Shown here: positions 8,150-16,883 of the stretch, piece by piece
Layout of the letters: every line of letters starts with the position of its first letter
How positions within the stretch are numbered: position 1 is the stretch's first letter
From: Agathobaculum sp. Marseille-P7918
GTDB taxonomy: Bacteria > Bacillota > Clostridia > Oscillospirales > Butyricicoccaceae
Reading direction: 5' to 3'
DNA length: 64,000 nt
Assembly (NCBI RefSeq): GCF_900625105.1
Contig: NZ_UYYD01000008.1
Span: forward strand, 1-64,000
Position numbers and translations under genes: made by a program
Notes under the pieces: generated by a model
What the model saw: the letters and a program-made list of their open reading frames with translations, nothing else
Database searches by the model: none
What the model was told of the DNA's origin: nothing

Positions 8150-10783
8150 TTATTTTGTGTCATACCAGCTGTGTCCCGCCTTGGCTTCCGCCACCAGCGG
8201 CGCATCCATCGGGAACGCCGCTTCCATCTCCTCGCGCAGCAGCCGCATCGCGGTTTCCTGCTCGTTTTTGGGCGCCTCGAGGATCAGCTCGTCGTGCACC
8301 TGCAAAATCAGGCGGCTTTCCAGCCCTTCGCGCAGCAGGCGGTCGCGCACGCGCACCATCGCGATCTTGATGATGTCCGCCGCGGTGCCCTGAATGGGTG
8401 TATTCATCGCAACGCGCTCGCCGAACGAGCGGATATTGAAGTTGCGGCTCTTGAGTTCGGGCAGCGCACGACGGCGCCCGAACAAGGTCGTCACATAGCC
8501 ATTTTCCTTCGCGCTTTCCTTGATGTCGTCCATATATTTGGCAACACCCGGATAGGTGGCAAGATAGGTACGGATAAACTCGCCCGCCTCCTTGCGCGTT
8601 ACGCCGATATCCTGCGCAAGCGAAAAATCCGAAATGCCGTATACAATGCCGAAGTTCACCGCCTTGCACGAGGAGCGCATCTGCGGCGTGACCTCCTCCA
8701 GCGGCACATGGTAGACCTTGGCCGCGGTCGCGGCGTGAATGTCCTGCCCCGAACGGAAGGCTTCGATCATATGTGCGTCCTGCGAGATATGCGCGAGCAC
8801 GCGCAGCTCGATCTGCGAATAGTCCGCGTCGATCAGCACATGGTCGTCATCCGGCGCGACAAACATACGGCGCAGCTCGCGACCCAGCTCGGTGCGCACC
8901 GGGATATTCTGCAAATTCGGATCGGTCGAGGACAGGCGGCCGGTCGCGGTGACCGTCTGCTGGAAGTGCGTATGGATACGGCCGTCCTTGGGGCTGATAA
9001 CCTTCAGAAGCCCCTCGACATAGGTGCTCTTGAGCTTGCTCAGCTGGCGGTATTCCAGAATACGCGGCACGATCGGATGATCCTCCGCGATGCGCTCGAG
9101 CACCTCGGCGCTGGTGGAATAGCCGGTTTTGGTCTTTTTCGGCGCGGACAGATGCAGTTTTTCAAACAACACCTCGCCCAGCTGCTTGGGGCTGTTGATG
9201 TTGAACTCGCCGTCCGCATCGTGATAGATCTGCTGGGTCAGCTCGCGGATGCGCGCATCCAGCTTGTCGCCGAAGGCACGCAGCGCTTCCGGCTCGACCG
9301 CGCAGCCGAGCACTTCCATCTCGGCCAGCACGCGCAGGAGCGGCAGCTCGATCTCGTAATACAGCTTGCGCATGCCCAGCTGCTCGATCTGCTCGGCGGT
9401 TTCGGTATAGATCGCGCGGATGGCTGCGGCGTGCTGTGCGCAGGCCGCAGCGGTCGCGTCCTGCCCGCCGAGCGGAGAAACCGCCGCCGGATCGTCCAGA
9501 TCGAGGGCGGGCAGCTCGGTGTTGCAGTACGCCAGCGCCACACGCGGCAGGTCATAGCCCGACTGTGTCGGATCGATGACGTACGCCGCGATGCAGGTGT
9601 CAAAGCGGATGCCATCGGGCGAAATCCCGCGCGCAAGCAGCGCCGCTGCGACCGGCTTGGCGTCGTGCAGTACAAGCTCGATCGAGCCGTCGAACAGGCG
9701 GCGCAGCAGGTCGTCCCACTCGTTTTCGGCGAAATCGTCCGCAAACAGCACGGATGCCGTTTCGCCGTCGAGCAGGCAAACCGCGCGCAGCGTTTCGGAA
9801 AGCACGGCAAACACGCGGTCGGACGCGGTCAGCGCGTCGAGGAGCGCAAAGGCTTCCGCCGCCTGCGTCACGCGCTGCACCTGCGTTTCGGGCAGGCGCG
9901 GCGCGGCCTGCTCGCCGCTTAAGTTCAGCCGCTTGATGTAGTTTTTGAATTCCAACCGCGTCAGCATGTCGTACAGCGCCTGCGCATCCATTTTGGCTTC
10001 GGGCAGGTTTTCCACATCCAGCTCGAGCGGCGCGTTCCGGTCGATCGTCGCCAACCAGTAGCTGTCCCTGGCCGACTGCTCGCCCGCTTCCAGCTTGGTG
10101 CGCGCGCCTTTTTTGATGCGCGGGTCGTCCAGATGCTGGTATACGCCGTCCAGCGAGCCAAAGTCGTGCAGCAGCTGCATCGCGGTCTTTTCCCCGATGC
10201 CCGGCACGCCCGGAATGTTGTCCGACGAGTCGCCCATCAGCGCCTTGAGATCGACCAGGTAAATCGGATCAAACCCGTATTTTTCACGGAATTTTTCCGT
10301 ATCATAGCTTTCGTAGGTGGTCTGCCCCATCTTGGTCGTCACCAGCCGCACGGTCGTGCCGCCGCCGACCAGCTGCAAGCTGTCGCGGTCGCCCGTGACG
10401 ACGACGCATTGGTCGCCATGCTCGTTTGCGCGGCGGCTGATCGTGCCGATCAGGTCGTCGGCCTCGTAGCCCGCCAGTTCGCAGCGCACCAGCCCCATTG
10501 CGTCCAGCACGTCCTTGACGACCGGCAGCTGCGCTGCCAGCTCGTCCGGCATGCCCTTGCGCGTGGCTTTATAGGAATCGAATTTCAGATGACGGAAGGT
10601 TTTCTCCCGCACGTCAAAGCAGACGACGGTGCGGTCGGGTTTTTCGTCGTCCTGCAATTTGAACAGGGTGGCAAGGAAACCGTAAACCGCGTTGGTCGGC
10701 AAGCCCTCGTGGTTGGAGAGCTGCCGCACGCCGTAAAACGCGCGGTTCAAAATGCTGTTGCCGTCAATGACCATGATTTTCAT
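8150..10783 (-). CDS. polA: DNA polymerase I
   Basis: PolA fills gaps in replication and repair. The 877-residue protein has an N-terminal 5'-3' exonuclease domain (about 1-290), a central 3'-5' exonuclease-like domain that appears degenerate as in many Gram-positives, and a C-terminal polymerase domain. Polymerase motifs are visible: DADYSQIELR (A), the O-helix segment RSSCKAVNFGIVYG (B) and QVHDELILEAP (C). The start MKIMVIDGNS is preceded by GAGG. It heads the run that ends with tsaD. Confidence 0.96.
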   Translation of the reverse strand: MKIMVIDGNSILNRAFYGVRQLSNHEGLPTNAVYGFLATLFKLQDDEKPDRTVVCFDVREKTFRHLKFDSYKATRKGMPDELAAQLPVVKDVLDAMGLVRCELAGYEADDLIGTISRRANEHGDQCVVVTGDRDSLQLVGGGTTVRLVTTKMGQTTYESYDTEKFREKYGFDPIYLVDLKALMGDSSDNIPGVPGIGEKTAMQLLHDFGSLDGVYQHLDDPRIKKGARTKLEAGEQSARDSYWLATIDRNAPLELDVENLPEAKMDAQALYDMLTRLEFKNYIKRLNLSGEQAAPRLPETQVQRVTQAAEAFALLDALTASDRVFAVLSETLRAVCLLDGETASVLFADDFAENEWDDLLRRLFDGSIELVLHDAKPVAAALLARGISPDGIRFDTCIAAYVIDPTQSGYDLPRVALAYCNTELPALDLDDPAAVSPLGGQDATAAACAQHAAAIRAIYTETAEQIEQLGMRKLYYEIELPLLRVLAEMEVLGCAVEPEALRAFGDKLDARIRELTQQIYHDADGEFNINSPKQLGEVLFEKLHLSAPKKTKTGYSTSAEVLERIAEDHPIVPRILEYRQLSKLKSTYVEGLLKVISPKDGRIHTHFQQTVTATGRLSSTDPNLQNIPVRTELGRELRRMFVAPDDDHVLIDADYSQIELRVLAHISQDAHMIEAFRSGQDIHAATAAKVYHVPLEEVTPQMRSSCKAVNFGIVYGISDFSLAQDIGVTRKEAGEFIRTYLATYPGVAKYMDDIKESAKENGYVTTLFGRRRALPELKSRNFNIRSFGERVAMNTPIQGTAADIIKIAMVRVRDRLLREGLESRLILQVHDELILEAPKNEQETAMRLLREEMEAAFPMDAPLVAEAKAGHSWYDTK

Positions 10784-10863
10784 CAAAACAATCCTCATTT
10801 TTCTGCAAATTTCTGCTTGAGATTATTATATCCTATTGTCAGACATATTTCCAGACAAAATAA

Positions 10864-10888
10864 GGGACGGAGCATCCCGCCCCGTCCC
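10864..10888 (-). terminator. Probable terminator of spo0A
   Basis: A 7-bp GGGACGG / CCGTCCC stem with a GC-rich loop, followed on the minus strand by TTATTTT. It lies 15 bases after the spo0A stop. Confidence 0.6.
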
Positions 10889-10902
10889 CTGTTCGATTGT
10901 GT

Positions 10903-11664
10903 TTACGCCCCGAACCGCATTTGCAGCCGCAGCCGGTCGGCAATCATGGAAATAAACTCCGAGTTGGTCGGTTTGCCCTTGACGCCCGACACCGTATAGC
11001 CGAAATAGCTTTGCAGCGTTTCGATATCGCCGCGATCCCATGCGACCTCGATCGCGTGGCGGATCGCCCGCTCGACGCGCGAAGAGGTCGTTTTGAATTT
11101 CTTCGCAATCGACGGATACAATACTTTGGTAATCGCGCTCACCGCGTCCATATCATTGACCGCCATCATGATCGCCTCACGCAGATACTGATAGCCCTTG
11201 ATATGCGCCGGTACGCCGACCTGATGGATGACCTCAGTCACGCGCACCTCGAGCGCTTTCCCTTCCCCCGACGGGGTTTCCTCCTGCTTTCCTGCGCGCC
11301 ACAGGCGGATGCGTTCGCATACGCGCTCGGCCTCCATCGGCTTGCGCAGAAACATATCCACGCCCAGCGCCGTGCATTCCGCCCCGGCCTGAGGACTGGC
11401 AAACGCAGAAAGCACCACTACCGCAGGTTTGTGCTGTCCCTGCGACCGCAGGCGATCGAGCACCATGATACCGTCCATCACCGGCAGCACCAGATCGATG
11501 ATGAGCAGATCAGGTTTGAGTTCCTGCACAGCCGCAAGGGCTTTTCCGCCGTCTTCCGCAATGCCGGCCAGTTCCATATCATCGGCTTGTTCCAGCGCCG
11601 CTGCCATGCGCGCGCAGAATTCGCTGTCGTCGTCCGCGATCAATACCCGGATTTTCTGTTCCAT
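10903..11664 (-). CDS. spo0A: Sporulation response regulator Spo0A
   Basis: Spo0A is the master regulator of entry into sporulation. The 253-residue protein has a receiver domain (about 1-125) with the phosphoacceptor aspartate in [13 protein letters not shown]. The C-terminal Spo0A DNA-binding domain carries the typical LYPSIAKKF and [12 protein letters not shown] segments. It lies downstream of spoIVB, the conserved order in spore-formers, but has its own promoter and upstream 0A boxes, which suggests autoregulation. Confidence 0.97.
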   Translation of the reverse strand: MEQKIRVLIADDDSEFCARMAAALEQADDMELAGIAEDGGKALAAVQELKPDLLIIDLVLPVMDGIMVLDRLRSQGQHKPAVVVLSAFASPQAGAECTALGVDMFLRKPMEAERVCERIRLWRAGKQEETPSGEGKALEVRVTEVIHQVGVPAHIKGYQYLREAIMMAVNDMDAVSAITKVLYPSIAKKFKTTSSRVERAIRHAIEVAWDRGDIETLQSYFGYTVSGVKGKPTNSEFISMIADRLRLQMRFGA

Positions 11665-11714
11665 GTTGTCAATACCAGCTTTCCGAAAATTTGTCGTCTC
11701 TCTTTCTTGTCATT

Positions 11715-11743
11715 AATTTACCATATACTTCCAAATTATTCAA
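11715..11743 (-). promoter_or_regulatory. Probable spo0A promoter
   Basis: On the minus strand: TTGAAT (11738-11743), 17 bases, TAAATT (11715-11720), about 50 bases before the start codon. No clear sigma-H element was seen. Confidence 0.5.
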
Positions 11744-11773
11744 GGAAAATCTCGAATCTCTGAACTTTTTTCG

Positions 11774-11800
11774 CTCGACACAATTCGACAAATTTCGACA
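11774..11800 (-). promoter_or_regulatory. Three tandem 0A boxes upstream of spo0A
   Basis: Plus-strand CTCGACA (11774-11780), TTCGACA (11784-11790) and TTCGACA (11794-11800) are inverse forms of the Spo0A box TGTCGAA, repeated exactly every 10 bp on one face of the helix. They lie some 65-90 bases upstream of the likely spo0A start of transcription, between spoIVB and spo0A. Confidence 0.75.
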
Positions 11801-11819
11801 AACCGCGCCATCATCCGCC

Positions 11820-12833
11820 TTAATTTTCCATTTCCTCAATCATCCGTTCGATGCCGATGGCATAGCCGCAGGTCGGGTCATTGACCAGAACGTGCGTCAC
11901 CGCACCAATCAGCTTGCCGTTTTGCAGCACCGGACTGCCGCTCATGCCCTGCACAATGCCGCCGGTTTTCTCGATCAGTTCCGGATCGGTCACGCGCAGC
12001 ATCATGCCGCGGCCATACTCGTCATCCTCCGGATAAATTTTTTCCACCTGCACAGAATACCTTTCGACCGTGTCCCCTTCGACGTTGGTCAGGATTTCCG
12101 CCTCGCCCACCTGAATCTCATCGGCCGATGCCACCGGCACGGATTCCAGCGATTCATAGACCGAACTGTCGGTCAGTGTGCCGAAAATACCGCTCTCGGT
12201 GTTCTCATCCACCGTACCGATCGTGCCGTCCGTGGAAAACTCGCCTTGCAGCGCGCCCGGCTCGCCGGCTTCACCGCGCTGCACCGACCCGACCGAGGAC
12301 TCGATCAGGCTGCCGTCTTTGAGCGGGATGAGCACGCCGGTTTCACTGTCGCAGATGCCGTGGCCGAGCGAACCGTACGCGCCGGTTTCCGGATCGACAT
12401 AGGTCAGCGTGCCGATGCCCGCCATGCCGTCGCGCGCGAGCACGCCGATGCGGTACACACCGTCCTCATCCGCGCACGGCGTCACGGTCACCGTGCGTGT
12501 GCTGCCATCGTTTTCGAGCGTCAGCTCCACCGGTTGCCCGCCGGAAAGCGCGATCTGTTTTTGCAGATCATCGTTGGCGCTGACTTCCGCTCCGTTGACC
12601 CCGACGATCAGGTCGCCTTCCTGCACACCCGCATCCCGCGCCGGACAGACCGCGCCGTCCGCCGTCTGCACGTCATCCAGCCGCACGATCAGCACGCCAT
12701 CCGCGCTCATCTGAATGCCGACCGTATGGCCGATCGGGATGAGGGAGGAGATCTCCGCCGCCTGCGCGGAAACCAGCATCGCAAGGGTCAAAATCAGGGA
12801 AACTGCGATTTTTTTTGCATGTCTTTGCTGCAT
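11820..12833 (-). CDS. spoIVB: SpoIVB serine peptidase
   Basis: SpoIVB is made in the forespore and signals across the inter-membrane space to activate pro-sigma-K processing. The 337-residue protein has an N-terminal signal/anchor helix (about 8-25), a PDZ domain (about 40-115) and an S55 peptidase domain with H158 (SLGHG) and nucleophile S298 (GMSGSP). The start follows GGAGGGG by five bases. The 5'-extended open frame overlaps a terminator and was rejected. Directly upstream of spo0A, as in Bacillus. Confidence 0.95.
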   Translation of the reverse strand: MQQRHAKKIAVSLILTLAMLVSAQAAEISSLIPIGHTVGIQMSADGVLIVRLDDVQTADGAVCPARDAGVQEGDLIVGVNGAEVSANDDLQKQIALSGGQPVELTLENDGSTRTVTVTPCADEDGVYRIGVLARDGMAGIGTLTYVDPETGAYGSLGHGICDSETGVLIPLKDGSLIESSVGSVQRGEAGEPGALQGEFSTDGTIGTVDENTESGIFGTLTDSSVYESLESVPVASADEIQVGEAEILTNVEGDTVERYSVQVEKIYPEDDEYGRGMMLRVTDPELIEKTGGIVQGMSGSPVLQNGKLIGAVTHVLVNDPTCGYAIGIERMIEEMEN

Positions 12834-12959
12834 TTTTTCCCCTCCGCGTTTACTATGCCACGCGATGCCCGCAAAAACGCCTGTGACCCTTTGCTTTTCG
12901 CGCAGCATTTTTGGCTGCATGAAAAGACTTTGGGATGGAAAGTTTTTCTTACGCACAAA

Positions 12960-13000
12960 AACGGCGGTTTCTCCGCAGCTTGTGGGAGAAAACCGCCGTT
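12960..13000 (-). terminator. Terminator of the LysR-type gene
   Basis: A long stem (AACGGCGGTTTCTCC with its complement at 12984-13000) is flanked by T-runs on both strands. It lies about 30 bases after the LysR-type stop codon. Confidence 0.85.
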
Positions 13001-13033
13001 TTTTACAATATTTACAACATGATTTGCCGTGCG

Positions 13034-13894
13034 CTATTCCATCCAGTCCGTCCACGCGTCCGCAAACTGATTATCCTTGAGACAAACAAAATGAAACGCA
13101 CCGCTGAGCGGTTCCCCTTCGAGCGTGAACTGCGCGAGCGTTCCCGCCGCAAGCTCGCGCTCGACCACCGCAGCATACAAAAAGGAAACGCCGACGCCGT
13201 CCCGGACCAGCGTCTTGATCATCGCGAAGTCGCTGATGCAGGCCAGACTGGGAAAACTGCGCAGCGTGCGGCTGCGGCGGCGCAGCGCCTGTTCAAACAC
13301 CGCGCGCGTGCCCGATCCCGCCTCGCGCACCAGCAGGCGCTCGCGCACCAGCTCGTCAAAGGGCACCGCGCGCCCGGCAAAACGGTGCGTCGGTGCGCAG
13401 ACCCCCAGAAATGCCTCCTGCCGGTACATTTTCGCAGCATATTTTTCCTGATCGAAAAAACCTTCGACCAGCGCAAAATCCAGCCGTCCGCCTTCCAATT
13501 CGCGCAGCAAAATCTGGGTGTTTTCCACCAGCAGGGAAAAACGGGCGGTGGGATGCGCCTGCAAAAATCGCTGCACCTGCGGAGCGATCACATATTCCCC
13601 GATGGTCTTGGTCGCGCCCACCCGCAGCGACACCGCCTCGGGCGCGGCCATGCGCTGCTCGACCTGATCGCAGTTATATGCCAGCGAACGCGCCAGCTCG
13701 CGCAGGCGCAATCCGGCATCGGTCAGACGCAGCGTCTTGCCTTCATAGGAAAACAGCCGACAGCCGTAATGATCTTCCAGAAAGTGTACATGATGGGTCA
13801 CGGCCGGCTGTGTGATGCACAGCTGCTCCGCCGCACGGGTATAGTTCATGGTTTCACATAACACCAGAAAGGTATGCAGTCTTGTGTCCAGCAT
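13034..13894 (-). CDS. LysR-type transcriptional regulator
   Basis: A 286-residue regulator with the N-terminal LysR helix-turn-helix (about 1-60; TRAAEQLCITQPAVTHHV) and a periplasmic-binding-like effector domain. The effector is unknown. It is transcribed divergently from a YeiH-family transporter with a 108-base gap, the classical LysR layout, and probably controls that gene. Similar LysR-YeiH pairs are common in bacteria. Confidence 0.9.
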   Translation of the reverse strand: MLDTRLHTFLVLCETMNYTRAAEQLCITQPAVTHHVHFLEDHYGCRLFSYEGKTLRLTDAGLRLRELARSLAYNCDQVEQRMAAPEAVSLRVGATKTIGEYVIAPQVQRFLQAHPTARFSLLVENTQILLRELEGGRLDFALVEGFFDQEKYAAKMYRQEAFLGVCAPTHRFAGRAVPFDELVRERLLVREAGSGTRAVFEQALRRRSRTLRSFPSLACISDFAMIKTLVRDGVGVSFLYAAVVERELAAGTLAQFTLEGEPLSGAFHFVCLKDNQFADAWTDWME

Positions 13895-13904
13895 AAAATC
13901 ACCT

Positions 13905-13919
13905 ATAAGTACAATTTAT
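13905..13919. promoter_or_regulatory. Candidate LysR-type operator
   Basis: The interrupted palindrome ATAA-N7-TTAT lies in the divergent LysR/YeiH intergenic region, 10 bases from the regulator start. It fits the T-N11-A LysR box. Confidence 0.45.
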
Positions 13920-14002
13920 GGAAGTATTAGTATTCTTCATTTTATTTTATCGTGAAGCTGTATTATAATCAAGAAAAAAAGAGAAAAAAGAAGGAAAACG
14001 AC

Positions 14003-15034
14003 ATGCAATTCATCAAACAAAACGGTCCCGGTCTGCTGCTCTGCCTGATCATCGCGCTTCCCTGCTGGTATCTCGGTCATCTGTTCCCCGTGATCGGCGG
14101 GCCGGTGTTCGCCATCCTTGCCGGTATGGTGATCACGCTGCTCTGGAAAAACCAGACGCGCTTTGCGGGCGGCATCACCTTCACCTCCAAGAAGATCCTG
14201 CAATACGCGGTCATCCTGCTCGGTTTCGGCCTGAACCTGTCTGAAATTGCCAAGGTTGGCGCGCTGTCGCTGCCCATCATCTGCTCGACCATCGCCACCT
14301 CGCTGATCATTTCCTTTGTCCTGTACCGCTGCATGAAGATCCCGGCCAATATTTCCACGCTGGTCGGTGTCGGCTCGTCCATCTGCGGCGGCTCTGCGAT
14401 TGCGGCCACCGCACCGGTCATCGGCGCGGATGACGAAGAGATCGCGCAGGCGATTTCGGTCATCTTCCTGTTCAATGTGCTGGCCGCGCTGATTTTCCCC
14501 TCGTTCGGCGGCGCGATCGGCCTGACCAACGACGGCTTCGGCCTGTTCGCCGGCACAGCGATCAATGATACCTCTTCGGTCACGGCCGCCGCTTCCACTT
14601 GGGATACTCTGCATGGTACGCAGGGCGCGGTGCTGGCCTATGCCACCATCGTCAAACTGACCCGCACGCTGGCCATCATCCCGATCACGCTCGTGCTCGC
14701 CTTCTGGCAGGTACGGCAGGCCAAGCGCAGCAACGAGACGCGCCGCGGCAGCTTCTCCCTCCGCAAGATTTTCCCCTTCTTCATCCTGTTCTTTGTGCTC
14801 GCCTCGATCATCACTACGGTTGCCACGATGAACGGCGTGGATGCCGCGGTATTCGATCCCTTCAAATCGCTTTCCAAGTTCTTCATCATCATGGCCATGG
14901 CGGCCATCGGCCTGCACACCAACATTATCAAACTGATCCGCACCGGCGGCAAGCCGATCCTGATGGGCTTCTGCTGCTGGATCGGCATCACCGGCGTCAG
15001 CCTCGGCATGCAGCACCTGATGGGTCTGCTCTGA
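14003..15034 (+). CDS. YeiH-family (UPF0324) membrane transporter
   Basis: A 343-residue integral membrane protein with about ten hydrophobic segments and the family segment [15 protein letters not shown] near residues 115-130. Members are annotated as putative sulfate exporters, with weak experimental support. The start ATG is 8 bases after GAAGG; an upstream in-frame ATG lies in a lysine-rich stretch without a ribosome site. Followed by a strong terminator. Confidence 0.85.
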   Translation: MQFIKQNGPGLLLCLIIALPCWYLGHLFPVIGGPVFAILAGMVITLLWKNQTRFAGGITFTSKKILQYAVILLGFGLNLSEIAKVGALSLPIICSTIATSLIISFVLYRCMKIPANISTLVGVGSSICGGSAIAATAPVIGADDEEIAQAISVIFLFNVLAALIFPSFGGAIGLTNDGFGLFAGTAINDTSSVTAAASTWDTLHGTQGAVLAYATIVKLTRTLAIIPITLVLAFWQVRQAKRSNETRRGSFSLRKIFPFFILFFVLASIITTVATMNGVDAAVFDPFKSLSKFFIIMAMAAIGLHTNIIKLIRTGGKPILMGFCCWIGITGVSLGMQHLMGLL

Positions 15035-15056
15035 GCAGCAAAACGCCAAAACAAAA

Positions 15057-15100
15057 CGGCGGCCCGTCCGAACCCAGTCGGACAGGCCGCCGCTTTTTCT
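15057..15100. terminator. Terminator between the YeiH-family gene and the P1 peptidase gene
   Basis: A long GC-rich stem (15057-15091) with an ACCCAG-type loop is followed by a T-rich tract on the plus strand. The two genes converge here. Confidence 0.88.
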
Positions 15101-15109
15101 TTTTTTCGC

Positions 15110-16093
15110 TCAAACCGTGCCCAGCGTCTGCGCACAGGGCAGGCCGAAGCCGTCGCGTGCGGCGCGCACGCCGCAGCCGATCGCTTTCGCCATGACGTAG
15201 GACGCGAGCGTCGCGACCGCGTTGAGGTCGGCCTTTTCGTGACCGACCGAGCACGCATAGATCGAATCGCCGTCCGCCGTGGTATGTACCGGCCGGATCG
15301 CGCGCGCAAAGCCGTTGTGCGCCATGGATGCCACGCGCGTCAGCTCCGCCTTGCTGAATGCCGCATTGGTCACAATCGCGCCGATCGTTGTGTTGGTCGC
15401 CGTTTTGTTCGCCGAAAACGGGTTGCGCGCGGTTTCAATACCCGCATACATCTGCTCCTCGGTCGAGCGCAGACCGTGTCCGTTCTCGGCACGCAGGCCG
15501 GCGATCTGACGGCCGGTGTCCACGTCGAAGATATCGCCCAAGGCGTTGACCACCACGATCGCGCCCACGCGGATCTCCCCCGCCTGCACCGCATACGCGC
15601 CGATGCCGCTCTTCATGGCATACGGCGCGCCGCAGAACTTGCCGACCGTTGCGCCCATGCCGCCGCCGACGCAGCCCAGCGCCAGCTCGGTGCGCGAAGC
15701 GTTCTCGCATGCGCGGTAAGCCATCGCGCCGTCCGGCCGCACGGATTTATCACCGATCGCCAGATCAAAAATGCACGACTGCGCGACCAGCGGCACGGGC
15801 GTGATGCCCGTATCAAAGCCAATACCTCGCTCCTCCAGAAAGCGCATCACGCCGCCCGCCGCGTCCAGCCCGAACGCCGATCCGCCCGAAAGCACAAGCG
15901 CGTGCAGTCCGGCCGCGTCCGCCACCGGCGCCAGCAGCGGCGTTTCGCGGCTAGCCGGACCGCCGCCGCGGATATCCACCCCCGCGGGCGCACACTCGTC
16001 AAACAGAAGCACGGTCACGCCCGTACCGGCTTTTTCGTCCTGCGCCTGGCCGACCTGAAACCCGCCGACCTGCATAAAATCAATCTGCTGCAT
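15110..16093 (-). CDS. P1-family (DmpA/BapA-like) peptidase
   Basis: A 327-residue member of the S58/DmpA family, enzymes that self-cleave to expose an N-terminal nucleophile and act as beta-peptidyl or D-aminopeptidases. The family core LSGGSAFGLDAAGGV is near residues 68-82. The likely cleavage point is in TNTTIGAIVTNA (about 235-246), with threonine rather than serine as nucleophile, a variant that I recall in many family members. The substrate is unknown. GGAGG lies 8 bases before ATG. Confidence 0.87.
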   Translation of the reverse strand: MQQIDFMQVGGFQVGQAQDEKAGTGVTVLLFDECAPAGVDIRGGGPASRETPLLAPVADAAGLHALVLSGGSAFGLDAAGGVMRFLEERGIGFDTGITPVPLVAQSCIFDLAIGDKSVRPDGAMAYRACENASRTELALGCVGGGMGATVGKFCGAPYAMKSGIGAYAVQAGEIRVGAIVVVNALGDIFDVDTGRQIAGLRAENGHGLRSTEEQMYAGIETARNPFSANKTATNTTIGAIVTNAAFSKAELTRVASMAHNGFARAIRPVHTTADGDSIYACSVGHEKADLNAVATLASYVMAKAIGCGVRAARDGFGLPCAQTLGTV

Positions 16094-16110
16094 ATTGTTC
16101 CTCCTTTGAA

Positions 16111-16139
16111 AAAAAAGCTGCGGGATACGCAGCTTTTTT
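16111..16139. terminator. Terminator after the ECF S-component gene
   Basis: A 12-bp stem (AAAAAAGCTGCG / CGCAGCTTTTTT) with a GGATA loop; A- and T-rich ends make it work on either strand. Confidence 0.85.
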
Positions 16140-16155
16140 CGTTCTATGTGTTGGA

Positions 16156-16815
16156 TCAGACCGTACCGTGCTGTGTTGCTTTCGCGCCGCGGCGACCGAA
16201 AATGCTGATCAGCACCTTGCCGACCGCCAGCGTCAGCACCGCAGCGATCAGTGCCTCCGGCACACCGTTGATCGCCACTACGCCCATAATGACCTTAAGC
16301 AGCAGGTCAAAGCTCTGGCCGCCCGCCGCCGCGTACTGCTCACCGAACAGCAGGTAAATCAGGCCCATTACGCCGATCGTGTTGACCATGGAGCCCACAA
16401 AACCCGCAACCGGCAGCGCCAGCGCCTGCTTGTCATGCGAAATGCGCATCACCAGCTGGAACACCAGACCCGCGATCACACCGATCAGCACGCGCGGCAC
16501 GATCGCCACGATCAGGCTGGTCCAGTTGCCCGAAAACTCCGGGCTGAAGCTGTAAAACGGGGTGAACACGAACGAGGTCAGGTTCGGGGTGATCGTCGCA
16601 CGGATGACGCTTGTGATGCCGAACTCCGCACCCAGCACGGCGCCCGCCTTGGGCCCCAGCAGGCACGCACCGAGAATGACCGGGATGTGCATGGTCGTTG
16701 CATTCATAAAGCCGAGCGGTATGTAGCCCAGCGGCGTGAACGCCAGCACCAGTTCCAGCGCCACCAGCAGCGCCATCTGCGCCAGCAGCTTTACGTCCGT
16801 CTTTTTCTGATTCAT
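16156..16815 (-). CDS. ECF transporter S component, possibly pantothenate-type
   Basis: A 219-residue membrane protein with about six hydrophobic segments and the S-component segment MHIPVILGACLLGPKAGAVLGA (about 42-63). S components bind a vitamin and dock with shared EcfA/A'/T proteins, which are not in this window. The ligand is inferred only from position: the gene follows a pantothenate-kinase-like gene by 68 bases on the same strand. Riboflavin or another vitamin is not excluded. AGGAGG precedes the start. Confidence 0.78.
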   Translation of the reverse strand: MNQKKTDVKLLAQMALLVALELVLAFTPLGYIPLGFMNATTMHIPVILGACLLGPKAGAVLGAEFGITSVIRATITPNLTSFVFTPFYSFSPEFSGNWTSLIVAIVPRVLIGVIAGLVFQLVMRISHDKQALALPVAGFVGSMVNTIGVMGLIYLLFGEQYAAAGGQSFDLLLKVIMGVVAINGVPEALIAAVLTLAVGKVLISIFGRRGAKATQHGTV

Positions 16816-16883
16816 ATTCTGTTTTCCTCCTGCTCCCGTCCCGCCCTTTTCGTCGGGTACAGGGCTTATTTGGTCAATACGCT

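Noticed and set aside
8171-9922. A 583-codon plus-strand open frame opposite polA
   Set aside because: Shadow of polA; low-complexity histidine/arginine-rich translation and no ribosome site.
16816-16883. Possible riboswitch before the ECF S-component gene
   Set aside because: The gap is 68 bases and holds only a ribosome site and a weak hairpin; too short for known vitamin riboswitches.
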